The position numbers and the translations under genes were made by a program. Below are positions 1-5,262 of a DNA stretch of 9,365 nucleotides, one piece after another. Below the pieces are notes generated by a model. That model saw only the letters and a program-made list of their open reading frames with translations. It was not told the origin of the DNA and did not search any database. The DNA is from an uncultured Paraburkholderia sp. (GTDB lineage Bacteria; Pseudomonadota; Gammaproteobacteria; Burkholderiales; Burkholderiaceae), in the NCBI GenBank assembly GCA_937917025.1, contig CALFSF010000554.1, positions 1-9,365 on the forward strand. Direction: 5' to 3'. Positions within the stretch are counted from its first letter, which is position 1; every line of letters begins with the position of its first letter.

Positions 1-721
1 CGATTCGATGTTCGTGTGGCTCAGGCACGCCCATTCCGAGTACGAAGCGGCGCAGATCGGTCGCGCCCTCGTCACGCACGTCACCCAGTGGTGGCAACAG
101 CACGTAAAGGCGCGCTTTTGACTCGAAAGCGCGCTCGAGCTTCAGTTCGAGCGGCACTACCGGCGTTTTTTCATGCCCACGGTCCGCGGCGCGGAGGAAG
201 GCAGCAAGAAGCGCTATGCGGGCCTGACCGTGCTGCCGGACGGCTCCGAAAACGTCATCTATAAAGGACTCGAAACAGTGCGCACCGACTGGACGCCGCT
301 CGCGCAGCGCTTTCAGCAGCAGCTTTATCTGCACATCTTCAAGCAAGAGCCCTATCAGGATTACATCCGCGACTACGTTCAGCGAACGCTGCGCGGCGAG
401 TTCGACGATCAACTGGTGTATCGCAAGCGGCTGCGCCGTCCGCTCGAAGACTATCAACGCAACGTTCCGCCACACGTGCGCGCCGCGCGCCGCGCCGACG
501 AACTCAATCGCGAGCGAGGCCGACCGCTGCAATACCAGAGCGGCGGCTGGATCAGCTACGTGATGACGGGCGCGGGCCCCGAGCCGCTGGAAACACTACG
601 TTCGGCAATCGACTACAACCACTATCTCACGCGCCAGTTGCAGCCTGTGGCCGACGCGATTCTTCCTCTGCTCGGCGACGACTTCGAGACGCTGATGTCG
701 GGCCAGAAAGCGCTGTTCTGA
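1..721 (+). pseudogene. polB: DNA polymerase II (family B) C-terminal part, interrupted by an in-frame TGA
   Basis: DNA polymerase II is the damage-inducible family B polymerase used in lesion bypass and replication restart. The gene enters from the left; its frame begins at base 2. The first residues, DSMFVWL, are the end of catalytic motif C (GDTDS). The rest matches the C-terminus of E. coli Pol II as I remember it: SALEL, MPTVRGA, GSKKRYAGL, KGLETVRTDWTPLAQ, LVYRKRLRRPL, YQRNVPPHVRAAR, GRPLQYQ, HYLTRQLQPVADAILP and the final LMSGQKALF, which resembles the beta-clamp-binding tail. About 239 codons remain, the expected distance from motif C to the end. At 119-121 the frame reads TGA between KARF and LESALEL, with the same frame open on both sides, so this is a single-base nonsense change, not a frameshift. 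A product ending there would lose the thumb and the clamp-binding tail. The ATG at 173 has no visible Shine-Dalgarno sequence, so restart there is unlikely. Identity is very secure; whether the gene is truly dead or the TGA is a sequencing error is open. Confidence 0.9.
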
Positions 722-753
722 CGATCGATGGCGGCCCGTGCCGTGCCGCAAGC

Positions 754-1581
754 CTAGAAACCGAACAACCTGCGCGGCGTCTCCCACAGCACACGTCTGC
801 GCGCTTCCGGATCAGGGATCAGGTGCCGGGCAAGCGTCAGCTGCGGCGCGTAATCCATCCGCACCGGCGAGCGCAGGAACGGCCAGTCCGAACCCCACAC
901 ACATCGATCCGGGTCGAACGTGCGAAGGAGGTGTCGCGCGAAGACCTGTGTGTCTTCGTACGGATGCGCGAGCTGCGAAAACTTTTGCAGCCCCGAAATC
1001 TTGACGACGACGCGACCGGTGTCCGCAAGCCGCAGCAGCGCCTGGAAGCCGGCCTGATTCGTGCCGGCCGCGACCTCGGGACGGCCGCAGTGGTCAATGA
1101 GTATTCGTGTCGCCGTCCGCGCGATCAAAGGCTGGAGCGCGACCAGTTGATCGCCGGTGGCCTGGATCTGCGCGAACATGTCGAGATCGGCCAGCGTGCC
1201 GAAGAGCGCGTTTGCATCGCTCATCACTTCGACGCCCTCCATCGCGGGATTGAACGCAACGCCCACGACGCCCGCCGCCTTCATCTCCACCAGTTCCGCG
1301 CGACGCACGTCGTTGTCCACCACCGCGATGCCCTTGAAACGGCCGTTGCCGTTCGCGATCGCATCGAGCATGCAACGGTTGTCGGTGCGGTAGCCGCTCG
1401 TCGGCCCGACGAGCAGCGCATGGCGCACGCCACAGGCGTCCATCACATGGGCAAACTGCGCTGCGGTGCCGATCTCCTGCATCGATGGCCGGTACGCAGT
1501 GTCGGCGCGATACGGAAAACGCGCGGGATCGAAAACATGGTTGTGGCAGTCGATCTTGTCTTCGCCGAAGATGTTCGTCAT
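754..1581 (-). CDS. Amidohydrolase-2 family (LigI/PDC-lactonase-like) metal-dependent hydrolase
   Basis: This 275-residue protein belongs to the TIM-barrel amidohydrolase-2 family (COG3618 type), whose members hydrolyse lactones such as 2-pyrone-4,6-dicarboxylate, sugar lactones and galactarolactone. The visible signatures are the metal-site pair DCHNH (H13, H15) on the first strand, TDNRCMLDAI (67-75), GRFKGIAVVD (80-89), AAGVVGVAFN (102-111), IDHCGRP with H164, VVVKISG (191-197), WGSDWP with the catalytic-type D232 (229-234) and the C-terminal TPRRLFGF. All expected landmarks are present and the length is normal, so the gene looks intact. The ATG at 1581 is preceded by CCGGAG at good spacing. 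It lies 37 bp downstream of the dehydrogenase on the same strand, so the two are probably co-transcribed. Its stop faces the end of polB, 32 bp away. A plausible job is opening a lactone made by the neighbouring dehydrogenase; this is inferred from pairing. The actual substrate is unknown. The family is sure; the reaction is not. Confidence 0.93.
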   Translation of the reverse strand: MTNIFGEDKIDCHNHVFDPARFPYRADTAYRPSMQEIGTAAQFAHVMDACGVRHALLVGPTSGYRTDNRCMLDAIANGNGRFKGIAVVDNDVRRAELVEMKAAGVVGVAFNPAMEGVEVMSDANALFGTLADLDMFAQIQATGDQLVALQPLIARTATRILIDHCGRPEVAAGTNQAGFQALLRLADTGRVVVKISGLQKFSQLAHPYEDTQVFARHLLRTFDPDRCVWGSDWPFLRSPVRMDYAPQLTLARHLIPDPEARRRVLWETPRRLFGF

Positions 1582-1618
1582 CGAGACACTCCGGAAGTTT
1601 CGTTGCTGCGGCGCGCGC

Positions 1619-2359
1619 TCAATATGTCGCCCTCCCGCCTGTCAGATCGAACGTGAAGCCGGTCGTGAAGCTGCATTCCGGACTGACGATCCAGCTGACC
1701 ATCGCACCGATCTCGTCGATCTGAAGGAAGCGTCCCATTGGAATCTTCGCTTTGCTGGCCTCGATATGCGCGTCCGACATCTCGCTGAACAATCCGGTTT
1801 CGACCATCGCGGGCGCAACGCAATTGATGAGCACGTTGTCCTTCGCCAGTTCCTTCGCGGCGGACTTGGTGAACGCGATGACACCCGCCTTGGCCGCCGA
1901 GTACCCTGAAATGAACTGAACGCCTTCCTTGCCCGCGATCGATGCGACGTTGACAATGCGACCGCCGCCACGCGCGCGCATGTGGGGAATCGCGACGCGG
2001 CAGCAGTAAAACACGCTGTTCAGATCGACGGCGATCACGCGCTGCCATGCGTCCAGCGGATACTCCCAGCACGGAGCGACGGGCCCGTTGATCCCCGCGT
2101 TGTTGACGAGGATATCGACGTGCCCCAGCACGTCGAGCGTAGCAGAAAATGCCTGTGCGACCGAACCCATGGATGCGACGTCCACGGGCTGAACGTGGTC
2201 CGGCACGAAGCCCAGCGTTTGCGGACTGCAATCGCCCACATCCAGATCCCACACGGCCACGCGTGCGCCGTCCGCTTTCAGTTTCTGTGCGATGCCCAAT
2301 CCGATGCCACGCGCCGCACCGGTGACGATCGCCACCTTTCCGTCGAGAGAGCGGGTCAT
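1619..2359 (-). CDS. Classical short-chain dehydrogenase/reductase (SDR)
   Basis: This is a 246-residue classical SDR, a cytoplasmic NAD(P)-dependent alcohol or sugar dehydrogenase of normal length. The Rossmann motif TGAARGIG is at 13-20. D38 at the end of the second strand (VAVWD) favours NAD over NADP. NNAG is at 86-89 and the structural Asn at 114. The catalytic set is S140 (NVAS), Y153 and K157 (YSAAK). The tail TGGRATY is also SDR-like. The ATG at 2359 follows TAAGGAA at suitable spacing, supporting this start. It is the first gene of a minus-strand pair with the amidohydrolase and is divergent from a LysR regulator, the usual layout of a regulator and the catabolic genes it controls. 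Together with a lactonase-type amidohydrolase, oxidation of a sugar or cyclic alcohol to a lactone is a reasonable guess. Automatic annotation might call it 3-oxoacyl-ACP reductase, which the context does not support. The substrate cannot be determined. Confidence 0.95.
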   Translation of the reverse strand: MTRSLDGKVAIVTGAARGIGLGIAQKLKADGARVAVWDLDVGDCSPQTLGFVPDHVQPVDVASMGSVAQAFSATLDVLGHVDILVNNAGINGPVAPCWEYPLDAWQRVIAVDLNSVFYCCRVAIPHMRARGGGRIVNVASIAGKEGVQFISGYSAAKAGVIAFTKSAAKELAKDNVLINCVAPAMVETGLFSEMSDAHIEASKAKIPMGRFLQIDEIGAMVSWIVSPECSFTTGFTFDLTGGRATY

Positions 2360-2577
2360 ATTCGAGTGTTCCTTACGTCAAGAAATGGAATGCGTTGGTT
2401 CGATGCGGTTGATTGCGACCATCCCCGCTTCATGGCAAACCGGTGAAAAAGGCTGTCGCCAGGCCCCGGCAAGCCCATCCGGCAGATAGTAGAGAGATGT
2501 CGCCAGGCTGTCGTATGCCGAGTTTCAGTTACCCTATAACTTCTGGTTAATACCGCCGGCTATGTGTCGGAGACCCC
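2360..2577. promoter_or_regulatory. Divergent promoter region between SDR operon and LysR gene
   Basis: This 218-bp space separates two divergent genes and must hold both promoters. The left end carries the ribosome-binding site of the SDR gene and the right end carries that of lysR (TCGGAG before the ATG at 2578). The stretch near 2521-2554 is clearly more AT-rich than the surroundings and holds TATAAC (2535-2540), a good -10-like hexamer for rightward transcription of lysR, although I see no convincing -35 at the right distance. No small ORF or RNA gene is evident. Confidence 0.7.
2528..2549. promoter_or_regulatory. Probable LysR operator: alternating GTTA/TAAC repeats
   Basis: Three 4-bp half-sites sit at exact 9-bp intervals: GTTA (2528-2531), TAAC (2537-2540) and GTTA (2546-2549). 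The right pair forms TAAC-N5-GTTA, a 13-bp symmetric T-N11-A box, the classical LysR-family recognition pattern. It lies about 28 bp before the lysR start and overlaps the TATAAC -10-like hexamer, as expected for autorepression together with control of the divergent operon. The symmetry is seen directly; the binding protein is inferred from position. Confidence 0.55.
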
Positions 2578-3492
2578 ATGCGTTTCAAGCTCAGGCAGAT
2601 GGAAGTGTTTCGCGCGGTCATGCTGACCGGCTCGATCAATGCGGCATCGAAAATGCTCTACGTGTCGCAACCCGCTGTCAGCAAGCTCGTCTCTCATACG
2701 GAGACGACGCTCGGGCTGCGTCTGTTCGAGCGGACCAAGGGCCGGCTCGTGCCGACGACGGAAGCCCAGGCGTTGTTCAGGGAAGTGGAACAGGTCTATC
2801 AGGCGGCCTTGCGGGTCGATGAGTTTGCAAGGGCGTTGTCGCTGGGTCCGACGAGCCTGTTGCATGTGTCCTGCAGTCCGTCGCTGGCGATGTCGATCGT
2901 CGCGCCCGCGATCGTCGAACTGAAGCGGCAGTTGCCCGGCCTCAGCGTGGACTGGCACACCTCGCTCATCGCCGACATGCCGCTCGAAGTGCTGAGCAAG
3001 GCCGTCGATGTCACCGTGTCGTCCATGCCGCTCGAACACGAACATCTCGACGTCGTGCCATTCATGCGCGGGCGGATGGTATGCGTCGTGCCGTCCGGAC
3101 ACCGGCTTGCCGAACGCGAGCGCGTCGCGCTGGCAGACCTCGTCGGCGAGCCCATGATCCTATTCAGGCGCGACATTCCGTTCGGCGCGATGATCGCGCG
3201 GGCGTGCCAGCAAGTGAACGTGGAACTGGAATCGATCGTGGATATCACGCGCGCGGATCAGGCGCTGGCGCTGGTAAAAGGCGGCCTCGGTCTCACGATC
3301 GTCGACGAATTCGCCGCGGTCGGTCAGGATTTCATCATTCGTCCGCTCGTCGAGGAACTCGAGATGGTCTCGACGTTTGTCTATTCGAAATTCTCTCCGC
3401 CTTCACGCAATACGGCGCTCCTGATACAGGCGGTCTACCGGCAGGCGCAACGCATGAACCGGCATATCGCCGATGCGCCTTTGCCAGCGTGA
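2578..3492 (+). CDS. LysR-family transcriptional regulator
   Basis: This 304-residue protein has the normal LysR-type regulator length and architecture. An N-terminal winged helix-turn-helix spans about 4-63: MEVFRAVMLTGSINAASKML, then VSQPAVSKLV as recognition helix, then LFERTKGRLVPT. A linker helix follows to about residue 90, and a periplasmic-binding-protein-like effector domain runs from about 93 to 295 (LLHVSCSPSLA, MVCVVPSGHRLA, ALVKGGLGLTIVDEF). The ATG at 2578 is preceded by GGAG at good spacing. The gene is divergent from the SDR-amidohydrolase operon, with an inverted-repeat operator candidate between them, so it most likely senses a pathway substrate or intermediate and controls that operon as well as itself. 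The effector is unknown. It is followed by the iron-uptake operon on the same strand, but a separate Fur-controlled promoter lies between, so the two units are probably independent. Confidence 0.95.
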   Translation: MRFKLRQMEVFRAVMLTGSINAASKMLYVSQPAVSKLVSHTETTLGLRLFERTKGRLVPTTEAQALFREVEQVYQAALRVDEFARALSLGPTSLLHVSCSPSLAMSIVAPAIVELKRQLPGLSVDWHTSLIADMPLEVLSKAVDVTVSSMPLEHEHLDVVPFMRGRMVCVVPSGHRLAERERVALADLVGEPMILFRRDIPFGAMIARACQQVNVELESIVDITRADQALALVKGGLGLTIVDEFAAVGQDFIIRPLVEELEMVSTFVYSKFSPPSRNTALLIQAVYRQAQRMNRHIADAPLPA

Positions 3493-3574
3493 TGTTGTGG
3501 GCGTGGGCCGTCACCCCGGCGGCCATCACGGCGCCCTGTCGTGTTCCCGTGGAACCCCGCCAGCCCCGGCACCG

Positions 3575-3603
3575 ATGACAATGATTCTCATTTGCAGTAA
3601 TAT
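3575..3603 (+). promoter_or_regulatory. Candidate sigma70 promoter of the sigma-factor/iron-uptake operon
   Basis: ATGACA (3575-3580, 5 of 6 to TTGACA) and TAATAT (3598-3603, 4 of 6 to TATAAT) are separated by exactly 17 bp. The predicted transcript start is about 7 bp downstream, giving a leader of roughly 25-30 bases before the sigma-factor ATG at 3637. The overlap with a strong Fur box makes a housekeeping, iron-repressed promoter likely. Confidence 0.65.
3577..3595. promoter_or_regulatory. Fur box
   Basis: The 19 bases GACAATGATTCTCATTTGC match the classical Fur consensus (GATAATGATAATCATTATC) at 14 of 19 positions, with an intact AATGAT...TCATT core. The site covers part of the -35 hexamer and nearly all of the spacer of the candidate promoter, so Fe-Fur bound here should block transcription of the downstream FecI-type sigma gene. 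This is the usual control of iron-starvation sigma factors and fits the whole operon being an iron-uptake unit. Confidence 0.88.
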
Positions 3604-3636
3604 GCGCGGAACTTCACGCTCGCGTCAGCTTCGCCT

Positions 3637-4149
3637 ATGCGGTCAGATCCGTCTCCTCCAGTGGCAGCCGGCATGTACGCGGCGCATCACACGTGGCTGG
3701 TCGGCTGGCTGACCCGTCGCGTGCGGGATGCCGCCGACGCCGCCGACCTCGCGCAGGACACTTTCCTGCGCGTGATCTGCCGCGCCACGTCGGAACTGCA
3801 TGCCGTGCAGGAGCCGCGCGCCTATCTGACTTCGATCGCGAAGGGGCTGGTCGTCGACCACTGGCGCCGCCGCGATATCGAGCAGGCATGGCTCGACGCG
3901 CTCGCGCTCATCCCTGAGCCGCAGGTGCCGTCGCCGGAAGTGCGGATGATCGTGCTGGAAACGCTCGTGCGGATCGATGCGGTGCTCGATGGGCTCGCTC
4001 CGGCCATGCGCTCCGCACTTCTGTGGGCGAGGCTCGACGGGACGACGGTGCCCGAGATTGCCCGGCGCCTGGACGTCTCGGTCGCGACCGCCGAACGATA
4101 CCTTGCCAAGGCATTGCGCCACTGCTACGACCAGGTCTACGGGACCTGA
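3637..4149 (+). CDS. FecI-type ECF sigma factor (iron starvation)
   Basis: This 170-residue protein is an ECF sigma factor of the FecI group, which directs RNA polymerase to the promoter of a ferric-siderophore receptor gene. Region 2 spans about 14-85: YAAHHTWLVGWLTRRV, AADLAQDTFLRV (region 2.2 core) and RAYLTSIAKGLVVDHWRRRD (2.3-2.4). Region 4 spans about 107-165: LDGLAPAMRSALL, then the helix-turn-helix PEIARRLDVSVATAERYLAKAL. Length is normal. I take the ATG at 3637, which lies about 27 bases after the predicted transcript start; the ATG at 3673 (residue 13), just before the conserved part, is an alternative, and neither has a strong Shine-Dalgarno sequence. A Fur box lies 41 bp upstream of the ATG. 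The FecR-type gene follows 31 bp downstream, which is the standard pairing. Family assignment is very secure. Confidence 0.95.
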   Translation: MRSDPSPPVAAGMYAAHHTWLVGWLTRRVRDAADAADLAQDTFLRVICRATSELHAVQEPRAYLTSIAKGLVVDHWRRRDIEQAWLDALALIPEPQVPSPEVRMIVLETLVRIDAVLDGLAPAMRSALLWARLDGTTVPEIARRLDVSVATAERYLAKALRHCYDQVYGT

Positions 4150-4180
4150 CCGCATTGCACGCGCCGACCACCCGTTGCCC

Positions 4181-5158
4181 ATGACCGACGACATCGATTC
4201 CGCCATTGTCGACGCCGCCATCGCGTGGTCGGTGCGGCTGGAATTCAATCGCGCGGACCCAGGACAGGCCGCCGCGTTCGAGCGCTGGCGCGCCGAGCGG
4301 CCGGAACACGAAGCCGCCTGGCAACGGGTCATCGCACTCGGCGAGCCGTTCAGCAAACTGCCGCCGAAGCTCGCACTCGAAACCCTGGACGAAGCCGCTC
4401 GCCGCAACCGCAGTCGCGGGCAGCGCCGCAAGGCACTGAAGGCGCTCGGCTGGCTCGGTGTCGCGGGCGTTGCCGGCTGGCTCGCACGCGAAAGCCCGCC
4501 GTGGCAACGTGCCGCCGCCGACTACGTGAGCGCGACCGGTGAGCGCAAGACCGTGCGTCTCGCGGACGGCACGACGCTCGTGCTCAACACGGATACCGTG
4601 CTGAACGTGCGCCTCGACGGCACACGGCGCGTGATCGAACTGCTGCGGGGCGAAATCTACGTGCGAACCGGCCACGACCCCGACGCCACCGTGCGGCGGC
4701 CGTTCTACGTGCAGACCGGCTTTGGCCGGCTGCAGGCGCTCGGCACGCAGTTCGCGGTGCGGCTCGACGCGCAGAACGCGCGCGTGAGCGTCGATCAGGG
4801 CGCAGTCGAGATCGTGCCGCCGGACGGCACACGCGCTGTCGCGCAGGCAGGCGACGTCTACCGGTTCGATCGCACGCGCGCGTACCGCATCGATGAATCG
4901 CCCGCCGCGGCGACAGACTGGCTCGACGGGGTGATCGTCGCGCACCGGATGCCGCTCGGGCAGTTCCTGGCCGAACTGTCGCGTTACCGCACCGGCGTGC
5001 TGCGATGCGATCCGGCCATCGCAGCATTACCCGTCTCGGGCGCGTTCCAGACTGCCGATACGGACCGCACGCTCGCCTTCCTTGCCGACAACCTGCATCT
5101 GGCGGTGACGACGCGCACCCGTTACTGGGTCACGTTGCAGGCGGCCAGCACGCCGTAA
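4181..5158 (+). CDS. FecR-type anti-sigma factor / periplasmic signal transducer
   Basis: This 325-residue inner-membrane protein relays siderophore binding at the outer membrane to the cognate sigma factor. The cytoplasmic N-terminal domain (about 8-52; AIAWSVRLEF...AAFERWRAERPEHEAAWQRV, DUF4880 type) binds the sigma factor. An Arg-rich stretch (74-84, ending in a twin Arg at 82-83) precedes one hydrophobic helix (about 88-102). The periplasmic FecR domain follows (about 114-230; ERKTVRLADGTTLVLNTDT, RGEIYVRT, FGRLQALGTQFAVR, VDQGAVEI, AGDVYRFD). The C-terminal 70 residues (about 250-320) follow the same pattern as an STN domain and would meet the receptor. The ATG at 4181 is chosen because it gives the family's usual start; the frame is open further upstream to 3977, but that part overlaps the sigma gene. 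No strong Shine-Dalgarno sequence is seen, suggesting coupling to the sigma gene. It fits exactly between its sigma factor and its receptor. Confidence 0.95.
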   Translation: MTDDIDSAIVDAAIAWSVRLEFNRADPGQAAAFERWRAERPEHEAAWQRVIALGEPFSKLPPKLALETLDEAARRNRSRGQRRKALKALGWLGVAGVAGWLARESPPWQRAAADYVSATGERKTVRLADGTTLVLNTDTVLNVRLDGTRRVIELLRGEIYVRTGHDPDATVRRPFYVQTGFGRLQALGTQFAVRLDAQNARVSVDQGAVEIVPPDGTRAVAQAGDVYRFDRTRAYRIDESPAAATDWLDGVIVAHRMPLGQFLAELSRYRTGVLRCDPAIAALPVSGAFQTADTDRTLAFLADNLHLAVTTRTRYWVTLQAASTP

Positions 5159-5168
5159 AAAAATTTAC
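5155..5168. repeat. Short A/T inverted repeat at the end of the FecR-type gene
   Basis: GTAAA-AAAA-TTTAC is a perfect 5-bp inverted repeat spanning the fecR-like stop codon. It is strikingly AT-rich for this genome. It could mark a local regulatory site or a weak transcription pause; its role is unknown. Confidence 0.4.
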
Positions 5169-5262
5169 CCGGAATGTGAGGGGTTTCGGGTTCTCGTCCG
5201 GCAATGAGGGAAAGGAGCTTTGCTGCTCCGCCCAATCACACCGTCCGACGAGGAAGACCAAC
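5159..5262 (+). promoter_or_regulatory. Gap before the receptor gene; possible FecI-type promoter and leader hairpin
   Basis: This 104-bp gap is the widest inside the operon and is where the cognate ECF sigma factor is expected to act. GGAAT (5171-5175) and TCGTC (5194-5198) lie 18 bp apart, loosely resembling the GGAAAT / TC-containing elements of E. coli fecA-type promoters. A GC-rich stem-loop, GGAGC-TTTGCT-GCTCC (5214-5229), lies in the presumed leader. AGGAAG (5251-5256) is the Shine-Dalgarno sequence of the receptor. The promoter match is weak and position-based; the hairpin and the ribosome-binding site are plain to see. Confidence 0.4.

Noticed and set aside
16..264. 82-codon plus-strand frame at the left edge
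   Set aside because: It is out of frame with the conserved polB reading frame that begins at base 2.
823..1656. 277-codon plus-strand frame opposite the amidohydrolase
   Set aside because: The minus-strand frame carries all amidohydrolase motifs; the plus-strand frame is its shadow.
2560..3102. 180-codon minus-strand frame opposite lysR
   Set aside because: His/Arg-rich shadow of the LysR coding sequence.
3908..4945. 345-codon open frame on the minus strand across the sigma and FecR-type genes
   Set aside because: It is fully antisense to two well-supported genes; Arg/Ala-rich composition typical of a GC-rich shadow frame, with no recognisable domain.
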